Shown here piece after piece: positions 45,610 through 53,936 of a DNA stretch of 64,000 bases. Source of the stretch: Marivita hallyeonensis (GTDB lineage Bacteria; Pseudomonadota; Alphaproteobacteria; Rhodobacterales; Rhodobacteraceae); NCBI RefSeq assembly GCF_900129875.1, contig NZ_FQXC01000004.1, positions 496,001-560,000 of the forward strand, in the 5' to 3' direction. Below the pieces are notes generated by a model, which saw nothing but the letters and a program-made list of their open reading frames with translations, was not told the DNA's origin and did not search any database. Each line of letters opens with the position of its first letter. The stretch's first letter is position 1. The translations under genes and the position numbers were made by a program.

Positions 45610-46824
45610 GTGCTGCTGTACCATATCCTTTTGCGTGTGCTGGCCGCCAAAGAGCTCGCGGCGCGCGCGGCGAAAGCGGACTGGTCGGGGATCAAAGCCA
45701 GGCTTGGCCGGGTAGACGCGGCACCGGAGGGCGCCACGATTTGGCTTCACGCCGCGTCGAACGGTGAAATCGCGTCTGCGAAGCCGGTGATCCGCCACCT
45801 TCTGGACCAGGGGCACCGGCTCCTTGTCACCCTGAACACCGATACCGGCGTCGCGTTGGCGAAAAGCTGGGCGCTCCCGAACCTTTTTGCACAGTTGGCG
45901 CCACTCGATCTGCCCGGGCCAACAAGACGCATCTATCGCGATTGGGGTATCACCGCCCACATCACCCTGGAATCCGACCTCTGGCCGCATCGCATTCTGG
46001 CCTGCCCCGGGCCGGTCATCGTCCTCGGCGGACGGTTGACCGAGCGGTCGGCAAAAGGTTGGCGTCGGTTCCCCAAGCTCGTGGGCCGCGTCATGAAAAA
46101 GATCACCTTCCTGTCCGCCCAGGACACAGGGTCGATGAGGCGTTTTGAAGAGTTCGGGCTTTCGGATGCTGCCAAAGGTCCGGTGTTCGATCTGAAAGCG
46201 CTTTACGAGCCGCCAGACGCTCCGATGAATGCCACCTTGAAAAGCGCATTTGACCGCGACACCACGTGGTTGGCCGCATCCACCCACGAAGGGGACGAGG
46301 ACATTGTTCTAGAGGCCCACAAGCGTTTGCTGAACGTCCACCCGACCGCGCGCCTGATCCTTGCGCCACGCCATCCCAGACGCGCGGACGTGATCATCAA
46401 CCTGATCCGGCAGCACGGCCTGAGCTTTGCCCAGCGCTCGAAGGGCGAAAACCCGGAGACCGCGCAAGTGTATCTCGCCGATACGATGGGCGACATGCAC
46501 CTCTGGTACGCGCTGGCCGGGATTACCCTTGTCGCAGGGTCCTTTTCAGACCGTGGCGGGCACACACCTTATGAACCGGCGCATTTTCGGTCAGCCATCC
46601 TTCACGGCACGGATACGGCGAATTTCGAAGCCGCTTACGAGAAACTGGCACGGTTGAACGGTGCGATTTGCGTAGACGATGCGGCATCGCTTGCGGACGC
46701 CCTCGAGTCCCTGATGACGTCCAAAACCCATACCAGACTGGGTGCTGCGGCGCATGATGCGCTCTTGCAAGACGTCAAAATTGACACATTGATGCAGCAC
46801 GTGATTGCCGCGCTGAACGCTTGA
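45610..46824 (+). CDS. waaA: 3-deoxy-D-manno-octulosonic acid transferase
   Basis: Adds Kdo to the lipid A precursor at the inner membrane; 404 aa from a GTG start. Recognised from WLHAASNGEIASAKPVI, LTLESDLWPH-like ITLESDLWPHRI, GGRLTERSAKGW, the ASTHEGDEDIVLEAH donor region, ILAPRHPRR, LADTMGDMHLWYALA and GSFSDRGGHTPYEPAHF, which carry the GT30 signature with small substitutions. The N-terminal membrane helix is short. The number of Kdo residues it adds cannot be judged. It is linked to lpxC only by pathway, about 23 kb away. Confidence 0.94.
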   Translation: MLLYHILLRVLAAKELAARAAKADWSGIKARLGRVDAAPEGATIWLHAASNGEIASAKPVIRHLLDQGHRLLVTLNTDTGVALAKSWALPNLFAQLAPLDLPGPTRRIYRDWGITAHITLESDLWPHRILACPGPVIVLGGRLTERSAKGWRRFPKLVGRVMKKITFLSAQDTGSMRRFEEFGLSDAAKGPVFDLKALYEPPDAPMNATLKSAFDRDTTWLAASTHEGDEDIVLEAHKRLLNVHPTARLILAPRHPRRADVIINLIRQHGLSFAQRSKGENPETAQVYLADTMGDMHLWYALAGITLVAGSFSDRGGHTPYEPAHFRSAILHGTDTANFEAAYEKLARLNGAICVDDAASLADALESLMTSKTHTRLGAAAHDALLQDVKIDTLMQHVIAALNA

Positions 46825-46899
46825 TGTCGTCGAGCCTATGCTTATTTGTTAAACAGAAAGACAAATTGGCAACATGGTGCAACTAACCACGGTCACCTC

Positions 46900-47334
46900 A
46901 TGATTCAGTACACTCTAAAATGTGCACAAGATCACCAGTTCGACAGCTGGTTTCAGTCCGGGTCGGCATTCGACAAGCTCCACGCCGCCGGGATGGTGAA
47001 TTGCGTGGTTTGCGGATCGAATGATGTGAGCAAGGCGATGATGGCTCCGCGCGTCAGCACCAAGGACGCGCCAGATGCGGTGCCTGCCAAGCCAAAGCTC
47101 AGCACTCCGGCAAGCCCGGCAGAACAGGCCTTGGCCGAGTTGAAGGCCTATGTCGAAAAGAACTCCGACTACGTCGGCAAAAACTTCGCCACCGAAGCCC
47201 GCGCGATCCACGATGGTGTTTCGCCAGATCGTCCCATCTGGGGCGAAACACGCGGCGATGAAGCCAAAAAGCTGATCGAGGATGGCATTCCGGTTGCGCC
47301 ATTGCCGTTCACGCCGACGCGAAAGTCCAACTGA
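46900..47334 (+). CDS. DUF1178 family protein
   Basis: A 144-aa protein beginning MIQYTLKCAQDHQFDSWFQS and containing CVVCGSNDVSKAMMAPRVS. The spaced Cys residues (Cys8 and the CVVCG pair) look like a zinc ribbon. The C-terminal half, from LAELKAYVEKNSDYVGKNF onward, with EARAIHDGV and RPIWGETRGDEAKKL, is conserved in the family. Role unknown. Start at 46900 is the family-typical N-terminus; upstream codons are probably untranslated. Its stop overlaps the next start by one base. Confidence 0.88.
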   Translation: MIQYTLKCAQDHQFDSWFQSGSAFDKLHAAGMVNCVVCGSNDVSKAMMAPRVSTKDAPDAVPAKPKLSTPASPAEQALAELKAYVEKNSDYVGKNFATEARAIHDGVSPDRPIWGETRGDEAKKLIEDGIPVAPLPFTPTRKSN

Positions 47335-47984
47335 TGGTTACTCTCATCACCGGTGCCAATCGCGGGATCGGAGCTGCATTGTTGGAGGCTGCTTCGGCCC
47401 GGGGCGACACGGTGATCGGCACGACACGGACCTCGGATCATCCCACGCTCCTGCCGTTGGACGTTCGTGACCCCGATAGCTGCGCGGCACTGGCGGACCG
47501 TCTGAAAGACACGCAGATCGACACGCTCGTCTGCAACGCGGGCGTCTACCTGGAAAAAGGCCTTCCTACGGAGGGTCTGACCGAGACGCAGCTTTGGAAC
47601 GACACATTTGCCACCAACGTTACGGGCATCTATCTGACCGCAATGGCCTTTCTGCCGCACTTGGCAATGTCCAAATCCCCGAAGATCGCGATCATCTCAT
47701 CCCAGATGGGGTCCAGCGAACGGGCCGGCGGCAGTGCATACATCTACCGCGCTTCAAAAGCGGCAGCCGTGAACCTGGGCCGTAACCTCGCCGTTGACCT
47801 CAAGCCGAAGGGCATTGCGGTCGGCATCTACCATCCCGGCTGGGTCCGTACCGATATGGGCGGCAGTGCCGCCGCCATCGGAACGGACGACTCCGCCGCT
47901 GGCCTGCTTGCCCGCTTCGACGCGCTGTCGCTCGACACCACAGGCTGTTTCGAGATGTGGGACGGCGCGCCGATGCCGTTTTGA
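47334..47984 (+). CDS. Short-chain dehydrogenase/reductase
   Basis: NAD(P)-dependent SDR of 216 aa. It shows the cofactor motif LITGANRGIGAALLEAA, NAGVYL in place of NNAG, the catalytic Ser in ISSQMGSSERAGGSA and the YxxxK-type pair in YRASKAA, followed by PGWVRTDMGG. The substrate is unknown. It is translationally coupled to the DUF1178 gene upstream (TGATG) and to the next gene downstream, where the stop overlaps the probable TTG start. Confidence 0.92.
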   Translation: MVTLITGANRGIGAALLEAASARGDTVIGTTRTSDHPTLLPLDVRDPDSCAALADRLKDTQIDTLVCNAGVYLEKGLPTEGLTETQLWNDTFATNVTGIYLTAMAFLPHLAMSKSPKIAIISSQMGSSERAGGSAYIYRASKAAAVNLGRNLAVDLKPKGIAVGIYHPGWVRTDMGGSAAAIGTDDSAAGLLARFDALSLDTTGCFEMWDGAPMPF

Positions 47985-48430
47985 CGGTCACCAATCCCGC
48001 CGATTTCCCGCATGCTTTCGCAGAGGCGTGGCACAGCCGGGACGGGCACCGGATCGCCGCACTTTTCGCAGAGGATGCTGATTTCGTGAATGTCACAGGG
48101 CTTTGGTGGCGCAACCGCGCCGCCATCGCAAAGGCGCATGATTACGCGCTCAAATCGTTCTTCGCGGAAACGGTTCTGAAGCCGGGCACGATCACCACAC
48201 GCACATTGGGCGACGACCATGCAGTCGTGCATTGCCGGTTCCACCTGTCCGGCCAGACAGCCCCGGATGGCAGCGCGGCGGGCGACCGTAAAACCATTCT
48301 GGTTTTCGTGCTTCGCCGCACCGACACAGGCTGGCACGCCGTCACCGCACAGAACACGGATGTGGTACCCGGAAAGGAAACCCATCTGAACACTGGCACC
48401 CTTGGTGCTGTGGACTATCGCAACACCTGA
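47981..48430 (+). CDS. NTF2-like (SgcJ/EcaC, DUF4440-type) protein
   Basis: A small alpha+beta barrel protein of about 149 aa. The family pattern is FAEAWHSRDGHRIAALFAEDADFVNVTGLWWRNRAAI (given here by its cores AEAWHSRDG, LFAEDADFVNVTG and WWRNRAAI), VHCRFHLSG and TAQNTDVVPG. Members include enzymes and binding proteins without common activity. Start: TTG at 47981, overlapping the SDR stop, gives the family-like N-terminus; a GTG at 47957 is an alternative that extends it by eight codons. It follows the SDR in the same unit. Confidence 0.8.
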   Translation: MTVTNPADFPHAFAEAWHSRDGHRIAALFAEDADFVNVTGLWWRNRAAIAKAHDYALKSFFAETVLKPGTITTRTLGDDHAVVHCRFHLSGQTAPDGSAAGDRKTILVFVLRRTDTGWHAVTAQNTDVVPGKETHLNTGTLGAVDYRNT

Positions 48431-48453
48431 CCCGGCCGCGACATCCACCGCCC

Positions 48454-48482
48454 TTGCACCGTCGTGCCACCCCACGTAAAGG
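48454..48482 (+). promoter_or_regulatory. Candidate promoter of lysC
   Basis: TTGCAC (48454-48459), a 17-base spacer and TAAAGG (48477-48482) lie about 30 bases upstream of the lysC start. It has the same arrangement as the tRNA-Thr candidate. Confidence 0.4.
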
Positions 48483-48512
48483 ACCGCTGACATTTAGCCG
48501 GGGAGGCCACGT

Positions 48513-49751
48513 ATGCCCGTTCTCGTGATGAAATTCGGCGGAACCTCCGTCGCCACACTGGACCGCATCAAGCGTGCGGCCAAGCGTGTCGGCGTCGAGG
48601 TGGCCAAGGGGTACGACGTGATCGTCATCGTCTCGGCCATGTCGGGAGAGACGAACAAACTGGTCGGCTATGTGAACGAAACCTCGCCTCTTTTCGATGC
48701 GCGCGAATACGATGCGGTCGTCTCTTCAGGTGAGAACGTGACTGCGGGCCTTATGGCCTTGACCCTGCAGGAAATGGACGTGCCCGCACGCAGCTGGCAA
48801 GGCTGGCAGGTTCCGGTGAAAACCACCGCCGCTCACGCGGCTGCGCGGATTGAAGAGATCCCGACCGACAACATCACGAAGAAGTTCAACGAAGGCATGA
48901 AAGTCGCTGTCGTCGCGGGCTTTCAGGGCATCGGGCCGGATGGTCGCATCACCACGCTGGGGCGCGGTGGATCGGACACCACCGCTGTGGCCTTCGCCGC
49001 CGCCTTCGGCGCAGAACGCTGCGATATCTACACGGACGTCGACGGCGTCTACACCACCGACCCGCGCATTTGCGACAAGGCCCGCAAGCTGGACAAGATC
49101 GCGTTTGAAGAAATGCTGGAACTCGCGTCCCTTGGCGCGAAAGTATTGCAGACCCGCTCTGTCGAACTGGCCATGCGCTATAAGGTGAAGCTGCGCGTGC
49201 TCAGCAGTTTCGAGGAACAATCAGACAATGCAGGCACCCTGGTCTGCGACGAGGAGGACATCATGGAAAGCAATGTTGTGGCCGGTGTGGCCCATTCCCG
49301 CGACGAGGCCAAGATGACGCTCGTCTCCGTCGCCGACCGCCCCGGCATCGCCGCTGCGATCTTCATGCCCCTGTCAGAGGCCGGCGTGAACGTCGACATG
49401 ATCGTGCAGAACATCTCGGAAGAGGGCCGCACAGACATGACTTTCTCCTGCCCCACTGATCAGGTGAAGCGGGCAGAAAAAGCGATGATCGAGGCAAAAT
49501 CGGCGGGAAAGATCAACTTCCATGACATCGTCGCCGACACCGACGTCGCGAAAGTCTCCGTCGTCGGGATCGGCATGCGCAGCCACACAGGCGTCGCGGC
49601 CAAAATGTTCGACGTACTGGCCAAGGAAGGCATCAACATCAAGGTCATCACCACGTCAGAGATCAAGATCTCGGTGCTGATCGACCGCAAGTACATGGAA
49701 CTTGCCGTGCAGGCACTGCACGACGCGTTTGAGCTGGAGAAGGCGGCCTGA
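48513..49751 (+). CDS. lysC: Aspartate kinase
   Basis: Phosphorylates aspartate at the head of the lysine, threonine and methionine pathways; 412 aa. It shows the N-terminal VMKFGGTSVATLDRIK, the GRGGSDTTAVAFAAAFGAERC motif (cores GRGGSDTTA and FGAERC) and YTDVDGVYTTDPR. Two ACT domains from ~265 (VSVADRPGIAAAIF, VSVVGIGMRSHTGVAAKMF with EGINIKVI) mark the allosteric region. The start has GGGGAGG upstream. A terminator follows the stop. Confidence 0.97.
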   Translation: MPVLVMKFGGTSVATLDRIKRAAKRVGVEVAKGYDVIVIVSAMSGETNKLVGYVNETSPLFDAREYDAVVSSGENVTAGLMALTLQEMDVPARSWQGWQVPVKTTAAHAAARIEEIPTDNITKKFNEGMKVAVVAGFQGIGPDGRITTLGRGGSDTTAVAFAAAFGAERCDIYTDVDGVYTTDPRICDKARKLDKIAFEEMLELASLGAKVLQTRSVELAMRYKVKLRVLSSFEEQSDNAGTLVCDEEDIMESNVVAGVAHSRDEAKMTLVSVADRPGIAAAIFMPLSEAGVNVDMIVQNISEEGRTDMTFSCPTDQVKRAEKAMIEAKSAGKINFHDIVADTDVAKVSVVGIGMRSHTGVAAKMFDVLAKEGINIKVITTSEIKISVLIDRKYMELAVQALHDAFELEKAA

Positions 49752-49801
49752 CCGCAACCATCGCGACGCCGCAGCCTTAAATTAAGCAGAAACAACAGGT
49801 C

Positions 49802-49830
49802 AAAGCGCCAGGTTGCCCGGCGCTTTCTTC
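49802..49830 (+). terminator. Rho-independent terminator after lysC
   Basis: AAAGCGCC (49802-49809) and GGCGCTTT (49819-49826) form a perfect 8-bp stem with a 9-base loop, followed by a T-rich stretch (TTTCTTC). Confidence 0.75.
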
Positions 49831-49868
49831 ATTCGCGCGCGCTGTTCCTCCAGGCAGTTGCAATTCCC

Positions 49869-49916
49869 TTGACGTGATACCAAACAGTATCCTATTAAAT
49901 GAAACCATTCGGTATC
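49869..49916 (+). promoter_or_regulatory. Promoter with two ArsR-type operator palindromes
   Basis: TTGACG (49869-49874), an 18-base spacer and TATTAA (49893-49898) form the promoter. Two 16-base near-palindromes of the form GATACC-N4-GGTATC flank the -10 box: 49876-49891 (GATACCAAACAGTATC) and 49901-49916 (GAAACCATTCGGTATC), 25 bases apart. The ArsR gene in the same operon is the likely binder. Confidence 0.65.
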
Positions 49917-49929
49917 ACATGGAGTTTCC

Positions 49930-50352
49930 ATGAAACACGTACTACCTGCCCTCCTCCTCGCCGCGGCCTTACCCGGCATTGAAGAGGCTGACACGATCAC
50001 TCTTCTCGACTCGTCCGATTTCGCATGGCAACGCACGCCCGAAGGTGTGTCTTTCGCTCCCTTGCACGGTGACCGCTTTGTCGACACCTATCAGGCGCTC
50101 GTCGAATTGCCCGCCGGAACGGTCAGCCCACCACATGTCAAATCGGCCAACATGTTCGGCGTCCTTTTGCGTGGCGAGATGATCCACTACGCCGCAACTG
50201 ATGATCCGCATACCGCACGACGGGTCGGAGCCGGATCGTACTACAGCATCCCGGCAGGGCTTCCTCACATCTCGGCCTGTGTCTCTGACACGCCCTGCCT
50301 CGCCTATCTCTATCAGGACGGTGCGTTCGATTTCGTTCCGGTTTCACCATGA
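49930..50352 (+). CDS. Secreted cupin-like protein
   Basis: A 140-aa protein starting MKHVLPALLLAAALPGIEEA, a probable signal peptide. A cupin-type beta barrel follows, with PPHVKSANMFGVLLRGEM and PAGLPHISACV supplying the conserved His positions, and the ending CLAYLYQDGAFDFVPV as in DUF4437-like cupins. Function unknown; metal binding is likely from the two His. First gene of a three-gene operon with ArsR and SRPBCC proteins, driven by a promoter overlapped by two palindromes. Its end overlaps the ArsR gene by four bases. Confidence 0.82.
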   Translation: MKHVLPALLLAAALPGIEEADTITLLDSSDFAWQRTPEGVSFAPLHGDRFVDTYQALVELPAGTVSPPHVKSANMFGVLLRGEMIHYAATDDPHTARRVGAGSYYSIPAGLPHISACVSDTPCLAYLYQDGAFDFVPVSP

Positions 50353-50669
50353 CCGACGCACAACAGCTTGGCTTCCGCGCGCTCTCCGACCCGACACGCC
50401 GACGCATCCTGCAACTGCTCGCCCGCGAGGACCTCACAATCGCCGAGGTCGCCGAGAACTTCCAGATGACCCGCGCGGCAGTCAAAAAGCACCTCGCAAT
50501 CCTAAACGAAGGCCATCTCATTAAGGTCGAAACCGTCGGACGGACCCGCCGGAATTCGCTCGATCCGGACGGGTTACGCCGGGTCTACGACTGGTTCGGC
50601 TTCTTCGACCAGTTCTGGGATGACCGCCTCAATGCCCTCAAATCCGAAATCGAAAAGGATGTCCAATGA
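50349..50669 (+). CDS. ArsR/SmtB family regulator
   Basis: Winged-helix regulator of 106 aa: LGFRALSDPTRRRILQLLARED, then IAEVAENFQMTRAAVKKHLAIL as the recognition helices (cores SDPTRRRILQLLA and MTRAAVKKHLA). No cysteine cluster for metal binding is present, so it belongs to the metal-independent type commonly found beside AHSA1/SRPBCC genes. It overlaps both neighbours by four bases. The two palindromes in front of the operon are the expected target, giving autoregulation. Confidence 0.92.
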   Translation: MTDAQQLGFRALSDPTRRRILQLLAREDLTIAEVAENFQMTRAAVKKHLAILNEGHLIKVETVGRTRRNSLDPDGLRRVYDWFGFFDQFWDDRLNALKSEIEKDVQ

Positions 50670-51079
50670 CCAAACGCGTTTTGACAAAGTCGATTTACCT
50701 AAAGGCCACGCCAGCGCAGGTCTGGGCTTATCTGACCGAACCGGAAAAACTCGCCAAATGGTTTCACAAGCCGAACACACCCCTGACCGATGGCGATTAC
50801 GAGATGCGCAGCGCTGAGACCGGAGATCGATTCATGTGGGGCACGGTTTTGTCGGCCAAACCATTCGAGACGCTCGAATATACGTTCATCATCACCCCAT
50901 TGGCAGACACGCCTACAACCGTCCGATGGACCCTGCAGGACGTCCCTGGCGGCACGCACCTGTCGCTCCGCCACGAAGGCGTGCCGGACGGGGCTGACGC
51001 CTTCGACCTCACGCTCGCGATGGACGCAGGCTGGGACGAGCATCTTGGCCGTCTGCGCGGGGACATCCACGACACCTGA
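50666..51079 (+). CDS. SRPBCC/AHSA1 family protein
   Basis: START-fold protein of 137 aa, recognised from ATPAQVWAYLTEPEKLAKWF, DRFMWGTVLSAKPFETLEY and the C-terminal LTLAMDAGWDEHLGRLR helix that closes the ligand cavity. Members of this family bind hydrophobic ligands; bacterial ones paired with ArsR are of unknown role. It is translationally coupled to the ArsR gene and ends the operon. Confidence 0.9.
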   Translation: MTKRVLTKSIYLKATPAQVWAYLTEPEKLAKWFHKPNTPLTDGDYEMRSAETGDRFMWGTVLSAKPFETLEYTFIITPLADTPTTVRWTLQDVPGGTHLSLRHEGVPDGADAFDLTLAMDAGWDEHLGRLRGDIHDT

Positions 51080-51258
51080 GCCGGGGCCAACCGCATCAGG
51101 GCGCAGTGGGCCGTTCGGTTGCGTTGCAAGCGTTTCGCCTCCCCCGCCCGCACTGCACAAACACGCGCCGAAGCGACGTAAGATGCTCAAAGGAACAGCT
51201 TTCCCCACCTGCGCACTAAGCCTATAGTTGACCCCGGACCGACAAGGCAGTGGGGCGG

Positions 51259-53499
51259 ATGCCAGAGAGATTCGAAAGCGAAAGCCGCAAGCTGCTGGGC
51301 CGCCTGCGCGACACGATGGCCAGCAAGGCTGCGGGTCAGGAACGCCTTGATCGCATCACACATCTGACCGCGGACTCCATGGGCACCGAAGTGTGCTCGA
51401 TCTACCTGTTCCGCGACGATGAAACGCTTGAGCTCTGCGCCACGCAGGGTCTCAACCCCGAAGCCGTGCACCAGACCCGCATGAAGCTTGGCGAAGGCCT
51501 TGTCGGACGCGTCGCGCGCACCGGCAAAACGGTCAATACCGCCGACGCCCCCGCCGCACCCGGTTTCCGATACATGCCAGAGACCGGGGAAGAAATTTAC
51601 TCCAGCTTCCTTGGCGTCCCGATTCAACGTCTGGGTGAAAAACTCGGTGTCCTCGTGGTCCAGTCCAAGCAGGCCCGCAAATACAGCGCCGACGAGGTCT
51701 ACGCACTTGAAGTCGTCGCCATGGTGCTGGCCGAAATGACGGAACTAGGCGCGTTCGTCGGCGAAGGGGCCGCCCTGCGTGCCCGCCACACCGAACCGGT
51801 GCTTCTGCGCGGTGTGACGGGACAGGAAGGCACCGCCGAAGGCCACGTCTGGCTGCACGAACCGCGCGTCGTGGTCACGAACCTCGTCGGCGACGACCCC
51901 GATGTCGAACGCAAACGCCTCACCGACGCTGTGGAAAACCTGCGCATCAGCGTGGACCAGCTTCTGGCGGGTGCGCACGGGGACAGCGAGCAGGTCCAGG
52001 TGCTCGAAGCCTACCGCATGTTCGCCAACTCCAAGGGCTGGCTGCGACGGATGGAAGAAAGCATCGACCGCGGCCTGAGCGCCGAGGCCGCCGTGGAAAA
52101 GGAACAGTCCGACGTGCGCGCGCGCATGTCCCAGGCCAATGACGCGTACCTGCGCGAACGTCTGCAAGACCTCGACGACCTCTCGAACCGCCTGCTGCGT
52201 ATCCTCACCGGACAGGGCGCACAAACCGGCGCCGAACTGCCCGATGACCCGATCCTCGTGGCTCGCAATATCGGACCCGGCGAACTGCTCGAATACGGGC
52301 GCAAACTGCGCGGCATCATCCTCGAAGAGGGCTCGGTCGGCAGCCATGCGGCCATCGTCGCCCGCGCCCTTGCCATCCCGCTGGTCATCAGCACCAAACG
52401 CATCCAGAACGAAGCGTTGAACGGCGATCACGTCATGATCGATGGCGATCAAGGCATCGTGCATCTGCGTCCCGACGACACGGTCGTCAGCGCGTTCCGG
52501 GACAAGATGGCGATGCAGGCCAAGGCACAGGAGCGTTACGCCTCGATCCGGGAAAAACCGGCACTCACGCTCTGCGGCAAAACCATCCGGCTGGACATGA
52601 ACGCTGGTCTGATGGCCGATCTGCCGTCGCTTGAAAACTCCGGCGCCGAGGGCGTCGGCCTTTTCCGGACCGAGCTTCAGTTCCTTGTCCGCAACCAGAT
52701 GCCGCGACGGACCGAACTCGCCGCTCTTTACGCCCGCGTGCTCGACGCGGCCAAGGGCAAGCGCGTTGTCTTCCGTACCCTCGACATCGGCTCGGACAAG
52801 GTCCTGCCCTACATGACGCCACAGGACGAACCGAACCCCGCGCTTGGTTGGCGCGCCATTCGCGTGGGCCTCGACAAGCCGGGCGTGATGCGCATGCAGT
52901 TGCAGGCGCTTCTGCGCGCTGCCAACGGGCGCTCCCTGACGATCATGTTCCCCTTCATCGCCCAATACGACGAGTACACCCAGGCCCGCGCCGAAGTGGA
53001 CAAGGCCATCGCACGCGAGATCAAGCTCGGCCATGCCATCCCGGAAAGCCTTGAAATCGGCGCGATGCTGGAAACCCCTTCACTCGCCTTCGCCTGCAAG
53101 AAATTCTACGAAGAAGTCGATTTCCTCTCGATCGGCGGCAACGACCTCAAACAGTTTTTCTTCGCAGCCGACCGCGAAAACGAACGCGTGCGGCGGCGCT
53201 ACGACACGCTGAACGTGAGCTATCTGACCTTCCTTGAAAACATCGTGGACCGCTGCGCATCGACCAACACTCGCGTGTCGTTCTGCGGCGAAGACGCAGG
53301 CCGCCCCGTCGAAGCGCTCTGCATGGCCGCCATCGGCCTGCACTCCCTGTCGATGCGACCGGCCTCCATCGGCCCGGTGAAACACCTGCTGCGCCGGTGC
53401 AATCTGGACGACGTCCGCAACGTCATCCACACCGCGCGCGACGCCGGCGAACAATCCGTCCGTCCAGCCGTGATGGAGTATTTGCGGGGACTAAGCTGA
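51259..53499 (+). CDS. ptsP: PTS-Ntr phosphoenolpyruvate--protein phosphotransferase (EI-Ntr)
   Basis: First enzyme of the nitrogen-related phosphotransferase system, 746 aa. An N-terminal GAF domain (~20-160: SIYLFRDDETLELCA, GLVGRVARTGKTVN) senses a small molecule. The EI part follows, with the phosphorylated His in GSVGSHAAIVARALAIPLV (~361). The TIM-barrel PEP-binding domain contains EGVGLFRTELQFL, FRTLDIGSDKVLPY, GGNDLKQFFFAADREN and the acid/base Cys in VSFCGEDAGRP (~673). ATG at 51259 gives the family-typical MPERFESESRKLL. It probably phosphorylates NPr and EIIA-Ntr encoded elsewhere. A terminator-like palindrome follows. Confidence 0.95.
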   Translation: MPERFESESRKLLGRLRDTMASKAAGQERLDRITHLTADSMGTEVCSIYLFRDDETLELCATQGLNPEAVHQTRMKLGEGLVGRVARTGKTVNTADAPAAPGFRYMPETGEEIYSSFLGVPIQRLGEKLGVLVVQSKQARKYSADEVYALEVVAMVLAEMTELGAFVGEGAALRARHTEPVLLRGVTGQEGTAEGHVWLHEPRVVVTNLVGDDPDVERKRLTDAVENLRISVDQLLAGAHGDSEQVQVLEAYRMFANSKGWLRRMEESIDRGLSAEAAVEKEQSDVRARMSQANDAYLRERLQDLDDLSNRLLRILTGQGAQTGAELPDDPILVARNIGPGELLEYGRKLRGIILEEGSVGSHAAIVARALAIPLVISTKRIQNEALNGDHVMIDGDQGIVHLRPDDTVVSAFRDKMAMQAKAQERYASIREKPALTLCGKTIRLDMNAGLMADLPSLENSGAEGVGLFRTELQFLVRNQMPRRTELAALYARVLDAAKGKRVVFRTLDIGSDKVLPYMTPQDEPNPALGWRAIRVGLDKPGVMRMQLQALLRAANGRSLTIMFPFIAQYDEYTQARAEVDKAIAREIKLGHAIPESLEIGAMLETPSLAFACKKFYEEVDFLSIGGNDLKQFFFAADRENERVRRRYDTLNVSYLTFLENIVDRCASTNTRVSFCGEDAGRPVEALCMAAIGLHSLSMRPASIGPVKHLLRRCNLDDVRNVIHTARDAGEQSVRPAVMEYLRGLS

Positions 53500-53575
53500 C
53501 CTCGGAACAGGTCGGATCAGATGTCTGGAGCTCGAAACCTTGCTACCATTTACGGTAAGCCGCGTGGTGCCCGAC

Positions 53576-53602
53576 AGGGCGCGCGCGCCCTTCCGATTTT
53601 TT
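53576..53602 (+). terminator. Probable ptsP terminator
   Basis: AGGGCGCGCGCGCCCT (53576-53591) is a perfect palindrome, followed closely by six T at 53597-53602. It begins 76 bases after the ptsP stop. Confidence 0.6.
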
Positions 53603-53723
53603 GGTGCAGTTTGAGGAGCCCCTTGATCCCCGCGGGGATAGTCTTCAGCAGAGCCGTCAAAACTTGCTTTTGCACAAGTCCGGCAGGGATTTGCGGGTGC
53701 CAGCGCAATTCACACCAAGGCAC

Positions 53724-53787
53724 CTGACAGCACGCTTCAGCCGTTTTGGCTGGTCTCATCCGGGTTTTCCGGCGTGCGTGCTGTCAG
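53724..53787. ncRNA. Candidate structured element with three-way junction
   Basis: An outer 12-bp perfect stem, CTGACAGCACGC (53724-53735) with GCGTGCTGTCAG (53776-53787), encloses two hairpins: CAGCC-GTTTT-GGCTG (53738-53752) and CCGG-GTTTT-CCGG (53760-53772). Both inner loops are the same pentamer. Strand and function are unknown; it could be an RNA or a DNA cruciform. Confidence 0.5.
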
Positions 53788-53936
53788 AGCTTTGTGAGCG
53801 AACGGGTCAACCCGGGTCCAGTGCCGGATCATGTAACGGTCCAAGGTGACCCGTCCGCTATCGTCCCGGGATGCCCCCGAAGAACACCGACAATGTGATC
53901 TATTAACGTTAAGATATCGTGAAGCGTGCGGGGGAT

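Larger units (their letters stand above)
53500..53936. other. Gene-free, hairpin-rich intergenic region
   Basis: No convincing protein frame. From left to right it holds a terminator-like palindrome (53576-53602), the palindrome ATCCCCGCGGGGAT (53626-53639), a three-way-junction structure (53724-53787) and an AT-rich stretch with TTAACGTTAA. The density of perfect symmetry suggests at least one structured RNA; no known RNA family was recognised. Confidence 0.6.

Noticed and set aside
51745-53034. 429-codon open frame antisense to ptsP
   Set aside because: ptsP motifs are unambiguous; the antisense frame is compositional.
53521-53849. Short open frames in the gap after ptsP
   Set aside because: They run through perfect palindromes and the junction structure, lack ribosome-binding sites and show no protein-like composition.
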